From contig JACZKQ010000074.1 of the NCBI GenBank assembly GCA_014859965.1, positions 181,066 to 245,065 of the forward strand: 64,000 bases of DNA, read 5' to 3'. The notes below the pieces were generated by a model that did no database searches, was not told the DNA's origin, and was given only the letters and a program-made list of their open reading frames with translations. The position numbers were made by a program, and so were the translations under genes. Positions 1-8,896 of the stretch are shown here, piece by piece (position 1 is the first letter of the stretch; every line of letters begins with the position of its first letter). The DNA comes from Phycisphaerae bacterium. GTDB taxonomy: Bacteria; Planctomycetota; Phycisphaerae; Sedimentisphaerales; Anaerohalosphaeraceae.

Positions 1-8
1 GTATTGAG

Positions 9-1454
9 GTGATGCATTACGCGAGCGGCAGACTGGCCGGCGGGGCGCTTGCCAGGGTGCGCAGCCGGAGCCGCTGGTGCATCATCTCCAACGGCAGGTT
101 TGTCGCGAGTATCCCAAGGCATCACATCGAGCGATTACTCGACAAGGAAAAAGGGCTGATAGCACTTCGTGTGGATCCCGCGTCGAATGCCTATCGCGAA
201 AAAGTGTGTCTCGGTTCAAGCGGCCATCTGGCCGGGTTCAAACGGGTGTACGCAAATGCGCCCTACCCGGATTTTATGGGACCGGATTGGCCGCACCACC
301 TGCTTGTGAGAATGTCGATGCTGGACAAACTGCTGATCGACGGTGCATTGCCGCTGGATTTTGGCGACCTGCTCAATGTCTGCTCCCTGCGTTCATTGGA
401 ATGCAGGTGCCACAGTATCGGCGGGAGCGTGCTGGATATGGAGACGGAAAGCGGGATATTGCGTCTGTTTGCCGCCAGGCGTCATTTGCTGCGACGTATT
501 CCGTCGGCCTCGCTTAGCCGCGTGCAATGTCATATTTCACCCAGTGCGAGGTTTTACGGCGATGTGCTGGTAACAGACGATGTTCACGTCGACGATGATG
601 CTGTTGTCGTCGGGCCGGCAATTCTCGGCGGTAAGGCCAGCATCGGCAGGCGTGCAGTCGTCAAAGCTTCCATCGTGGCCCCCAACGTGCTCATACCTGA
701 CGGCACTGTCATACGGAACCGCGTTCTTGTAGCACCCAGGCCGGGTCAGGTGCAATCGCCAAGGCAGTATCCGCTCCCTCCGGTTGAAGGTGAAACGACC
801 GCCGCTGGCGAGAGCGGCTATCGTACGTGGCCGCTGCTCTCGTATGCCCGCTGCACAAAGCGAATCGCGGATGTGATCTTTTCTGCGGTCGTCCTTCTGC
901 TGTTTGCGCCGGCGTTTCCCGTCATTGCTGCAATTATCAAGATGAATTCGGCAGGCCCCGTCTTTTTCAAGCATAAACGTCAAGGCCTGCATGGCCGGGC
1001 GTTTAATTGCCTCAAGTTCAGAACCATGATCGTCCGCGCAGAGGTTATGCAGGAAAAGCTGAGGTCCATGAATCACGTCGACGGACCGCAATTCAAAATG
1101 GCCGATGACCCCAGGGTGACCAGCGTGGGGAAGTTTTTGCGGGACACCTTCATTGATGAGATCCCGCAGTTTATCAACGTGCTGCTGGGAGAAATGAGTG
1201 TGGTCGGCCCCCGGCCGTCTCCGGAAGCGGAAAATCTGCTATGCCCATTCTGGCGTGATGCGCGACTTTCGGTTCGGCCGGGCGTGACAGGGCTGTGGCA
1301 AGTCTGTCGAACCCGTCGCCTGGGCCAGGATTTTCAGGAGTGGATTCATTATGACACGCAATATGTCAGAAATATGTCTTTGCGGCAGGATCTGGGGATA
1401 TGCTTGAAGACGGTCGGCAAACTGATCGCAAATTTCGCACATCATATAAGATGA
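9..1454 (+). CDS. Undecaprenyl-phosphate sugar transferase with N-terminal beta-helix region, probably 5'-truncated by the window edge
   Basis: The C-terminal ~200 residues are a bacterial sugar transferase domain of the WcaJ/PglC type, which moves a sugar phosphate from a UDP-sugar onto undecaprenyl phosphate at the inner membrane to start exopolysaccharide or O-antigen synthesis. Visible signs are a single hydrophobic segment after KRIADV (about residue 285), then LKFRTM, the DEIPQ motif and VGPRP, and the end block RPGVTGLWQV. The first ~180 residues resemble the tail of a sugar-nucleotidyltransferase without its usual glycine-rich start, followed by a left-handed beta-helix stretch (about 185-245). 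The frame is open to the window edge (in-frame ATT GAG before the GTG at 9), so the true start is probably outside. A fusion of a degenerate nucleotidyltransferase/beta-helix with the transferase is inferred from the sequence pattern. Confidence 0.85.
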   Translation: MMHYASGRLAGGALARVRSRSRWCIISNGRFVASIPRHHIERLLDKEKGLIALRVDPASNAYREKVCLGSSGHLAGFKRVYANAPYPDFMGPDWPHHLLVRMSMLDKLLIDGALPLDFGDLLNVCSLRSLECRCHSIGGSVLDMETESGILRLFAARRHLLRRIPSASLSRVQCHISPSARFYGDVLVTDDVHVDDDAVVVGPAILGGKASIGRRAVVKASIVAPNVLIPDGTVIRNRVLVAPRPGQVQSPRQYPLPPVEGETTAAGESGYRTWPLLSYARCTKRIADVIFSAVVLLLFAPAFPVIAAIIKMNSAGPVFFKHKRQGLHGRAFNCLKFRTMIVRAEVMQEKLRSMNHVDGPQFKMADDPRVTSVGKFLRDTFIDEIPQFINVLLGEMSVVGPRPSPEAENLLCPFWRDARLSVRPGVTGLWQVCRTRRLGQDFQEWIHYDTQYVRNMSLRQDLGICLKTVGKLIANFAHHIR

Positions 1455-1581
1455 TCTCTGGCGACTATGGCATTACAGACTGTCCGTTAATGGGCGGCGA
1501 TTGCAACTGAAAAAAAGGATGAAAGAGCCTATATGGTTTTCCTAAACACCCGAATACCTGGGCACCGATAAAAGAGCTGAA

Positions 1582-1893
1582 ATGGCAGCGGTACAAAAAA
1601 AAGAAACGAACGAAGATCGCTCGCTCTTCAGACGCCCGGAAGGCGTCCTGAAAGAGGACGAGCAATGGATGTTTCTCAAGAAGAGGTATCATTTGACTTC
1701 GAGGGAAACTCAGGTGGCCATTCTGATCTGCAGAGGTTTCAGCAACGAGGAGATTGCCGAGGCGCTGCGGATAAGTCAAAGCACCGTAAAGACGCATCTA
1801 AAGAATCTGTACAGAAGAGTTCGGGTGGATAGCCGCATACTCTTGCTGCTGCAGTTTATTGAAGACGTCAGCAAATCGCACGAGAAAACATGA
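1582..1893 (+). CDS. Small LuxR-type helix-turn-helix regulator
   Basis: This 103-residue protein consists almost only of a C-terminal LuxR/GerE DNA-binding domain (about residues 38-95). SRETQ begins the first helix, the NEEIAEALRIS segment forms the helix-turn-helix, and STVKTHLKNLYRR is the recognition helix. There is no receiver or ligand-binding domain; the ~35 residues before it are charged. It lies 127 bp after the sugar-transferase gene in the same direction, so it may control exopolysaccharide genes left of the window, but this is only context. Single-domain proteins of this kind occur in the family (GerE is one). The start is an ATG after an AAGAG-like purine run. Confidence 0.8.
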   Translation: MAAVQKKETNEDRSLFRRPEGVLKEDEQWMFLKKRYHLTSRETQVAILICRGFSNEEIAEALRISQSTVKTHLKNLYRRVRVDSRILLLLQFIEDVSKSHEKT

Positions 1894-2091
1894 CCCTGTA
1901 TGCATGAGCGGCTCACCAGGCCGCCGGCAGTCGTCGATCCGCAAGAATAATCCGCCTGTCATTTGACCACCGACTCCAACCGGTGTTCAAAAGACTTCTG
2001 TGGCGGCACTCTTCCGCAAGCCAATCCGCCGGAATCTCCCTCCTTATCGCCGCATCTCGAGACGTTGCCTGCCATGCGACTGTGTCGAAGA

Positions 2092-3522
2092 TCAGACGCG
2101 CGATAGCCACATGTGCTCGATTTGTTCGAGGCTCCTTCCTTTTGTTTCGGGGACAAAACGCCAGAAGAATAGCGTCGCTACGGCACAAATGACGGCAAAA
2201 GTCAGGAACCCGGTATGCATCCCAAACTTCTCCACATATGAGGGGAAGAAGTACGCACTGAGCCAGTTTGTCGCCCAGTTGGAAAGGGTAGCGATTGAAA
2301 CCGCCCGCGCACGAATAGAATTCGGGAAAATCTCCGGCGTGAGCACCCAGATCACGGCACAGATCGACAGAGCCACGCACGCCATATAAAGACCGAGCAC
2401 CACAACGATCAATATGCTGCTTCCGCCGATAATAAAAAACAATCCTGCCGCCGCCAGCGAAAGGGTCACCGCCGCCATGCCGCCGATCAGAAGCGGACGC
2501 CTGCCGAGTCGGTCGATGACGCTCAGGGCGATGATTGTGAAGATAAGATTAATAAAGCCGAGCAGCACCTGGTATTGCAGCGCGCCGCCGATCTCAAACC
2601 CCGCTTTTTCAAGAATGGAGGGGCCGTAGTACACGACAATATTTACGCCTGTGAGTTGTCCGAAGACACTCAGGCCGACGCCGACCATGAGGGCGGTTCG
2701 CAGACCCGGACGGAATAGTTCCCTGATAGAACCCTCCTCCTGCTGAAGGGCTTCCTGAATCGTGTTCTTTTCTTTAATGGCCTTTTCTCTGCCGACAATC
2801 TTTGAAAGGACGGCCAGCGCTTTACCGGGCTTATCCGCTTTAAGCAGCCATCGAGGGCTTTCAGGAACAACAAACAAGAGGAGGATGAATAATGCCGCGG
2901 GGATCATTTCGGCGCCAAACATGCTCCGCCACACCTGGTCGATCATCAGCCATGAGAAAAACTCGTTGACAAAAACGCCGTCTGCATTTCTCTGCGCATA
3001 ACCCAGAAGCGACCAGTTGGAGAAGTAGGCCAGCAGAATGCCGACCACAATGGACAGCTGATACAGCGCCACAAGGCGGCCGCGGATTTTGGCGGGCGCG
3101 AACTCCGAAATGAACAGAGGCGCCAGTACGGAAGCAGTGCCGACGCCAATCCCCCCGATGAGACGCGCGATTATCAGTACCGTAAAGGTTGGCGGTATCG
3201 TGGACCCCAGGGCGGAAAGGAAGAACATGACGGCCGCAAAGATCAAAACGGGCTTGCGGCCGAACCTGTCTCCCAGCACGCCTGCGGATGCGGCCCCGAG
3301 GATGCATCCGATCAAAGCCGATCCGGTAAACCAGCCCACCTCCAGCTTGCTCAAATCGAAAAGCTCCTCCACCATACCCACGGTGCCCGAGATGACGGCC
3401 GTGTCAAAACCGAACAGAAAACCTCCCAATGACGCCACGAGGCAAACCATGCCCAGATACCACGCATTTGCATTGCCGTTCTCTTCAAGCGTCTGATCCA
3501 TAACGTCACTTTCCTTCATCAA
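2092..3522 (-). CDS. MFS sugar porter (XylE/GLUT type)
   Basis: This is a 476-residue, 12-helix major facilitator of the sugar porter family, which takes up hexoses or pentoses with protons across the inner membrane. The family signatures are all present: GFLFGFD in helix 1, DRFGRK in loop 2-3, PESPRWL before the long central loop, GQLTGVN in helix 7, DRLGRRPL in loop 8-9, and PETKGRSLEQIE at the C-terminus. It is the last gene of the leftward LacI-controlled operon, and its ATG overlaps the TGA of the URO-D-like gene by 4 bp, so the two are translationally coupled. The likely substrate is a monosaccharide freed by the glycosidases upstream; the sequence alone does not tell which. Confidence 0.93.
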   Translation of the reverse strand: MMKESDVMDQTLEENGNANAWYLGMVCLVASLGGFLFGFDTAVISGTVGMVEELFDLSKLEVGWFTGSALIGCILGAASAGVLGDRFGRKPVLIFAAVMFFLSALGSTIPPTFTVLIIARLIGGIGVGTASVLAPLFISEFAPAKIRGRLVALYQLSIVVGILLAYFSNWSLLGYAQRNADGVFVNEFFSWLMIDQVWRSMFGAEMIPAALFILLLFVVPESPRWLLKADKPGKALAVLSKIVGREKAIKEKNTIQEALQQEEGSIRELFRPGLRTALMVGVGLSVFGQLTGVNIVVYYGPSILEKAGFEIGGALQYQVLLGFINLIFTIIALSVIDRLGRRPLLIGGMAAVTLSLAAAGLFFIIGGSSILIVVVLGLYMACVALSICAVIWVLTPEIFPNSIRARAVSIATLSNWATNWLSAYFFPSYVEKFGMHTGFLTFAVICAVATLFFWRFVPETKGRSLEQIEHMWLSRV

Positions 3523-4694
3523 CAGCGGTGTTTAAAAGCTGAGACCTTCTCCACGAGAAGGCGGTAATTGTTCAGCGTGCCCTCCGATATCTTGCGGCCG
3601 TAGGGGCTTGATGAAGGCATCGCCACAAAGCCCTTGCCGGCGCAGCATGTGCCTTCTGCAAGCGTCTTATCCACGGTTTTGGCGAACGCCTCCGGAGGCA
3701 TGTTTTCAACGTCGGCGATCTCTATGTTTCCGAAGCAGGCGAGGTCCCGCCCGTACTCCCTGCGGACGAATTCCAGTTCGACATCGCCGTGCGGCGGCGG
3801 CTCAATGGGGTCGATGGCGTCTGCGCCCATCTCGATGATCGACTTGAGGATCGCACGGATCCGTCCGTGGCAATGGATGCGAACAAATCCCGCATGTGCA
3901 TGAATCATTTCGATCATCGGGCGCGTGTACTTCACAGCATATTCGTCAAAAAGATTCGGCGGCAGATACGGTTCCGAGGCGAATTCTGAGCCGTATATGC
4001 GCCACAGCCTGCCCGGAAATTCGCGGGCCACGCGTTCGGTTCGGGCGTGGATGTACCTGGCACACTTCTCTAACAGCCGGTGGAACAGGGTTCGTTCGGT
4101 CATGGCGACGATGGTAAAATCTTCCATGCTGAACAGCGTGGCCGCGGCGCAGAGCGGATCTTCTGTGTCGACCATCACCAGGCCCCGGTCGCCCAGCCGC
4201 TGCTCCTCTTCGATCAGGCCCGCTGCATCCACATGCTCGGCGAACGCTTCATCCGGGATATGCAGATAGGCCTCAACATCCTGCGAATCTTTCAGGAGCG
4301 GCTCGACAGTCCAGATCGTGTCAATCTCTTTTTGCCGCTTCATCAATGAGGTCAGCGTTCTGCCGCCGGCGTTCACTGTAACGCGCGTCAGCCGCACGTC
4401 CTTGTCAATCAGTTGCTCCGTTCTGAAGAGACGTGCTTTGAGGGAATCGGCTGAAGCCGTTGAAGAGTCCCACGATTCGTGGGAATTTGAACGCACCGCG
4501 CTGCGCATTCTGATGAGATCGGTTTCCGTCTCCGCCAGGGCGATGAGGGGTTCCCATGACGGATCGTTATACACGTTGAACGGATCGCGATCCGACGGAT
4601 CCATCCGGATACCGCCAATTTCATAGAAGCTTACCGCAGGACGGTCCACGGGCTCACCCCGCATGGTCGCAGTCAGACGTTGACGCCGGTTCAT
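3519..4694 (-). CDS. URO-D/methylcobamide methyltransferase-like protein
   Basis: About 391 residues in the uroporphyrinogen decarboxylase superfamily, which includes true HemE and the corrinoid methyltransferases MtaA/MtbA/CmuA. The start at 4694 (MNRRQRL) is chosen because the family begins with this MNRRxR...GExVDRPxV block and because its ATG overlaps the TGA of the epimerase gene by 4 bp; an upstream frame extension to 4832 looks spurious. An HCHG segment (about residue 274) aligns with the zinc ligands HxCG of MtaA, though the final Cys region (GTCCAGKG) differs. Its place in a sugar operon argues against haem synthesis. A role in methyl transfer, for example on methylated sugars, is an inference; no corrinoid protein is encoded nearby. 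Confidence 0.8.
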   Translation of the reverse strand: MNRRQRLTATMRGEPVDRPAVSFYEIGGIRMDPSDRDPFNVYNDPSWEPLIALAETETDLIRMRSAVRSNSHESWDSSTASADSLKARLFRTEQLIDKDVRLTRVTVNAGGRTLTSLMKRQKEIDTIWTVEPLLKDSQDVEAYLHIPDEAFAEHVDAAGLIEEEQRLGDRGLVMVDTEDPLCAAATLFSMEDFTIVAMTERTLFHRLLEKCARYIHARTERVAREFPGRLWRIYGSEFASEPYLPPNLFDEYAVKYTRPMIEMIHAHAGFVRIHCHGRIRAILKSIIEMGADAIDPIEPPPHGDVELEFVRREYGRDLACFGNIEIADVENMPPEAFAKTVDKTLAEGTCCAGKGFVAMPSSSPYGRKISEGTLNNYRLLVEKVSAFKHRC

Positions 4695-5899
4695 AGACTG
4701 CCCGCCTGCCTTGCCTCTTCCAGCAATTTCCAGCAATACAACTGCATCCGCGGAAGGTGAAATGCGCCTTTCCATTGATTGCCTTTTAAGCGGCTGGAGA
4801 CACTGCCGTCCCGATGCAGATAGCCAAACCACTCGCCGTAATCCGGATCGGGGAAATGGGCATACGTCCAGTCGTGTACCTTCCTGAACATGTTCAGATA
4901 TTTGTCGTCCCCCGTCAAAACATGCGCCAGAAGGCTGGCGATGATCGTCTCATTATGCGGCCACCAGAACTTCATATCATGCCAGTACTCGCTGCACGAC
5001 AGCCCCTTGACGTCCGTATAGTACAGTATGCCGCCGTACTCCTTATCCCAGCCCCTGTCCCACATCCAGTCCAGCATCGTCAGGCCCGTTTGGCGAAGTT
5101 CAGCATCGTTGTCGCGAAGCTTCGCTTCATGAAGAACGAACCATGCCGCTTCAATGGCATGGCCGGGCGTAAGCGTCCTTCCCTCCATGGTGTCGATCAG
5201 CTCGCCCGCCGGGCCGGTCGTTTCCATCACGGCCTCATAACCGTGGTGCATGAAGTTGTTCTGAATCTCCGCGATGCTGCGGTCAATCCATACCTGGCAG
5301 AAGGGGTCGTCAACGGCCTCTCGCAGAACCTGCGCCGTCGAGATAATGATCATAGGCGTCGAAAGCCCCTTCATGGGTCGAGTCCGGCTGTCGAATTTCG
5401 GTTCGATCATTCCCGGCGTCGTAAAATACTCTATGATCTGCTTGAAAAGCGCCAAGGCCCGATTTGCGAGGGCAGCATCCTTCTTCGCACGGCTAAGAGA
5501 TGCCATCGCCATGACGGCGAACGTTTCCGAAAAAACGTAACGCCTCATCCTCAAAGGTCTGCCCTGCTGGTCGACCGAAAAGTACATCTTGCCGTTGTCC
5601 GCAAAACCGTGCCTCAGGATGTATGCCATGCCATGTTCCGCAAGCTCCAGCCATTCGCCGTTCGGTTCGACCTGCAGAAACAACTCGCTCAATAACCAGA
5701 CAAACCTGCCGTGCAGCCACAGGTACTTGTCCGTGCTCAGCACGGTGCCGTCCCGGTCCAGCGCGAAATTAAAACCACCGTATTCCCGATCGACACAGTG
5801 GTCCATCCAGAAAGGCAGGGTATCTTTCAGGAGGCCGTCGCGATAGACTACAATCAGGCGTTCCATTTCTGTCAGATCAAGCTTTGATGTCAACTCCAT
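4691..5899 (-). CDS. N-acylglucosamine 2-epimerase (AGE) family protein
   Basis: About 402 residues, the normal length for an AGE-family (alpha/alpha)6-barrel epimerase. Members interconvert GlcNAc and ManNAc, or epimerise the reducing glucose of cellobiose or mannobiose. The two catalytic histidines of the family can be placed: PGHAIEAAW near residue 247 and GAFHLPR near residue 378, close to His248 and His378/382 of characterised members. The segment KFWWPHNE near residue 310 is also typical. The start at 5899 (MELTSK) is preferred over an upstream in-frame ATG rich in arginine. It shares an operon with a GH20 hexosaminidase, which favours a GlcNAc/ManNAc role, but a disaccharide epimerase cannot be excluded. 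Confidence 0.88.
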   Translation of the reverse strand: MELTSKLDLTEMERLIVVYRDGLLKDTLPFWMDHCVDREYGGFNFALDRDGTVLSTDKYLWLHGRFVWLLSELFLQVEPNGEWLELAEHGMAYILRHGFADNGKMYFSVDQQGRPLRMRRYVFSETFAVMAMASLSRAKKDAALANRALALFKQIIEYFTTPGMIEPKFDSRTRPMKGLSTPMIIISTAQVLREAVDDPFCQVWIDRSIAEIQNNFMHHGYEAVMETTGPAGELIDTMEGRTLTPGHAIEAAWFVLHEAKLRDNDAELRQTGLTMLDWMWDRGWDKEYGGILYYTDVKGLSCSEYWHDMKFWWPHNETIIASLLAHVLTGDDKYLNMFRKVHDWTYAHFPDPDYGEWFGYLHRDGSVSSRLKGNQWKGAFHLPRMQLYCWKLLEEARQAGSL

Positions 5900-5987
5900 T
5901 CGGATTCTCCGAAAACGCAATATTCCAGTTGTTTTCTTACAGCCATCGCCCCAAGCACACGGCGCTATCTCGGCAATTACTTGCCCG

Positions 5988-7025
5988 TCAAGACGGTCTC
6001 CCGGATTGTCTCACCGTTTCGATCATGGCACGGATATTTTCAGCCGGCGTATCCGGCGCCAGCGTGCAGCCTGAACTGAGTACGAACCGGGTTCTGCCAT
6101 GCGACTTAACCTTGTTCAGGAGGTGTGACGTCTCATCGGCGACCTGCTCCGGCGTACCTCGCTGCAAAACCGACACCGGATCAAGATTGCCCCACAATGC
6201 GATTTCCGCCCCGACCTGTTCCACAGCACGGGAAATGTCAACTCGAGAATCAATCTCAAGGACATCACAGCCCGCTTGCGACATCTCTTTAAGAATATGC
6301 GATGTGTCGCCGCAAATGTGCAGCGACAGCAATGCGCCGCATTGGCTTCTTATCTCCTGAAACATTCTTTGCTGGGCGGGCATTGCGATCTTGCAGTACA
6401 TCCGGTGCCCCACAAGACCCGCCACCGAGTCGCCGGTGCTCAGCATGTCCGCTCCCGCACGCGCCAGACCAATCGCGTAGGAGACCGCGTATTCGATGCA
6501 GCGATCGAGAAGCGCATCGACAAAACCCGGCTCGTCAATCGCTTTCACCATGAAGGCCTCCATGCCCATGAGGGCTGACGCCAATGAAAATGGGGACTGG
6601 TCGAAACAGCCGACAATGAATACGTCTCTGCCGAGCCGCTCTTTGACGATCGACAGTGCCTTACACATCAGCGAAAACCGGCCCTGAACGCGCGGCTCCA
6701 CCGGGGGTATTTTTCTGATGTCCGAAAGTCGCTGCACCAGCGGCCCTCCGACGCCGGACATTGGCTGATTGTCATCGGCGAAACCTGTCCTGGCCCCCAT
6801 AGCCTCAGCGGTAACCCACGTGTCCGCCGATAACCACACCGCATCCGGTTGAAATGCCTCGTAGTAGCTTATCACGCAGGAAGCCAGTTTCTCCGCATCC
6901 AGCGTGTACTCGCGCATCGACACACCGGCCCGCTTGGCGGTATAGTGAACTGCCAGCGGACCGCACGGATAGCGGTCGATCGGCGAACCCAAAAGTGCCC
7001 GAACAACTCGTTCTCTCGAATTCAT
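5988..7025 (-). CDS. URO-D/methylcobamide methyltransferase-like protein
   Basis: A 345-residue protein of the uroporphyrinogen decarboxylase superfamily, closer to the MtaA/MtbA branch than to HemE. It keeps the zinc-ligand pattern of that branch: LHICG near residue 235 and a Cys in SSGCTLAPDTP near residue 322. The start at 7025 (MNSRERVVRAL) is chosen because it matches the family N-terminus and lies 8 bp after the stop of the upstream DUF4434 gene. It is the first of two such genes in this operon; a third lies at 53.6 kb, again among glycosidases. A methyl-transfer role in sugar catabolism is inferred; the enzyme reaction is not proven by sequence. Confidence 0.83.
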   Translation of the reverse strand: MNSRERVVRALLGSPIDRYPCGPLAVHYTAKRAGVSMREYTLDAEKLASCVISYYEAFQPDAVWLSADTWVTAEAMGARTGFADDNQPMSGVGGPLVQRLSDIRKIPPVEPRVQGRFSLMCKALSIVKERLGRDVFIVGCFDQSPFSLASALMGMEAFMVKAIDEPGFVDALLDRCIEYAVSYAIGLARAGADMLSTGDSVAGLVGHRMYCKIAMPAQQRMFQEIRSQCGALLSLHICGDTSHILKEMSQAGCDVLEIDSRVDISRAVEQVGAEIALWGNLDPVSVLQRGTPEQVADETSHLLNKVKSHGRTRFVLSSGCTLAPDTPAENIRAMIETVRQSGRPS

Positions 7026-7033
7026 ACGCCTTG

Positions 7034-8896
7034 TCAACGCTCCTTCAAAGGTTTCTGAACAGGATTTACGATGATTTCGTCGACGAAAAGCCATTGCGCA
7101 GCCGATTCCGCACAGATTCGGACATATCTTGCTGTTTTGTTAATGCCGTCTTCAGCGTAAACGTGAGTAGACGGGCCCATTTGCGAGCCGGGCGCCGCAT
7201 GTTCGATCACGGCCGCGGACGCATAATTGCCGCCGTCCATCGAGAGAGAAAATTCCACGCGCGACGGCAAAGCGATGGCCGCCGTATCGTTTCTGAAGAA
7301 TCTCGCTTGAAGGGTCTCGATCCAAAGAGGCTCTCCAAGGTCAACGACTGCGTGCAGATCCTGGTTCTCAAAACCCAGCCATCCGTCGCTCCTGAAATCG
7401 GGTTGAGCAATTCGGCCGTCCACCAAATCGCCTTTGGAATACCGAGTACTGCACTTTGATAACAACTTAACGCCGCATCCGACGGCCGCGTGTCCAATCG
7501 TATAATCAGGCGGTCCGTCGACAAGGAATTTCCTGTAAGCGTTATAAAGCGCTACGGTCGCCGGTCCGCCGGGAGTGCGGGACTGCCTGGGGGAATTCAT
7601 GAGGCCTGTGTATGAATAGCAGCATATCTTTTCAAAATTTGGAAACCGCATCAGGTCGTCGATCACGCCGTCGATCGGGCGAGGAAACAGCTCGTTTTGA
7701 GGACCGAATAGGAAGACCTCCATGTCCATCCACAGGTGCGCACCCGCTGTGTCGCAGTACCGTTGCAAAATGGCGGCGACCTCCTCGCCCGTGTAGTCGT
7801 TGGGCGGCATTCGATGGAACCCGAATGGGCAGAGGATGTCCAGGTGTTCCAGCAATTTTGGGTAGTAGTCCCCCACCTGTTCGACATGATGGCAATTGGA
7901 TGCAAGCATTACAGGTTTGTCCGGCGCGAGCGAGCGGACGTGCCGTGTAAATTCCCTGAAGAAATCTACTATCTGCTGCCGGCGCATGTCGTCGGCGCCG
8001 AGATTGCCTGCGATTTCCTCAGAAACATACCAGCCAAAGAATGACGGATGCCGGCCGTACTTCTTCCAGAGTTCGTCAGCCACAGCCTTATGCCATTGCA
8101 GCGAGCCGGGAGTGAAATCGAACCATGCATATCCGCCGACGCCGACCATGACGTGCATGCCGTGTTCGTCCGCCTGGCTCAACACGGCTTCGAGCGGGTC
8201 GGCCGCGGAGACACCCTGGTATCTCGGATAAAGCGCAGAGGGATAGAAAGACCGGCCGACGAAACCATCTTTTTCCATCGTGTGCTTGCCGACGTACCGG
8301 TCAGGATTATAGTAAGTGTCCTGGATGACAACGATGTTCATGCCTATGGCGTGCATGCCGGTAATGAGTTCCTTCCAGTCATCATCGGTGAGCGTCTTGA
8401 TTTCTTCGTTCCAAAGGCGTCCCTCGGCCTCGCTCCAGTGATAGAACTCGAACCACGCGCCTTCGATGCGTTTGGTCGATCTTGTCTGTGAAGCCAGTAT
8501 TTCCAAAGGACGTCTTGTACGCAGCGTCTGTGAATCGGACATTGCCGTAAACAGTACCTCGTGCTTGCCGGCCCGACCTGCCGCCGGCCAGGTGAACTTA
8601 ACACCTTTACATGCACGCGGAGCTATAGCGATGTCTTGCTGATGCAGAAGACAGGCGTCCGATTCTTCATCAAGATAGAAACGCACCTGATAGTGCTTCG
8701 CGGAGTTGCTATGGTTCCATACGGCCGCACGAATGTCCATGCAAATCTTGTCCGTGACAGGCGACGGAGGGATCAGCGTGAGACTGGTTTGGGTGTCTTC
8801 TTCCCCTCGGCAAATGGCCGAGCAGAATACGGCTGTCAACACGACCATGGTCGTCTTGCCGGTCTTCGGCCCGAAATGTCGCGGGCGGTCAGCCAT
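7034..8896 (-). CDS. Secreted DUF4434 glycosidase-like protein with C-terminal discoidin-like module
   Basis: About 620 residues with an N-terminal hydrophobic export signal (TTMVVLTAVFCSAICRG). Residues ~30-125 form a beta-rich Ig-like region. Residues ~130-450 are a TIM-barrel of the DUF4434 type: the family-like HAIGMNIVVIQDTYYN, GVGGYAWFDF and FFGWYVSEEI segments suit a glycoside hydrolase with a Glu in the last one as candidate acid/base. The C-terminal ~140 residues (VGCGVKLLS to FVDEIIVNP) are an F5/8-type carbohydrate-binding-like module that recurs in the three giant enzymes of this locus. The start at 8896 has an AAAGG site 7 nt upstream and overlaps the GH20 gene by 8 bp; an ATG at 8926 is the alternative. 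Substrate unknown. Confidence 0.8.
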   Translation of the reverse strand: MADRPRHFGPKTGKTTMVVLTAVFCSAICRGEEDTQTSLTLIPPSPVTDKICMDIRAAVWNHSNSAKHYQVRFYLDEESDACLLHQQDIAIAPRACKGVKFTWPAAGRAGKHEVLFTAMSDSQTLRTRRPLEILASQTRSTKRIEGAWFEFYHWSEAEGRLWNEEIKTLTDDDWKELITGMHAIGMNIVVIQDTYYNPDRYVGKHTMEKDGFVGRSFYPSALYPRYQGVSAADPLEAVLSQADEHGMHVMVGVGGYAWFDFTPGSLQWHKAVADELWKKYGRHPSFFGWYVSEEIAGNLGADDMRRQQIVDFFREFTRHVRSLAPDKPVMLASNCHHVEQVGDYYPKLLEHLDILCPFGFHRMPPNDYTGEEVAAILQRYCDTAGAHLWMDMEVFLFGPQNELFPRPIDGVIDDLMRFPNFEKICCYSYTGLMNSPRQSRTPGGPATVALYNAYRKFLVDGPPDYTIGHAAVGCGVKLLSKCSTRYSKGDLVDGRIAQPDFRSDGWLGFENQDLHAVVDLGEPLWIETLQARFFRNDTAAIALPSRVEFSLSMDGGNYASAAVIEHAAPGSQMGPSTHVYAEDGINKTARYVRICAESAAQWLFVDEIIVNPVQKPLKER

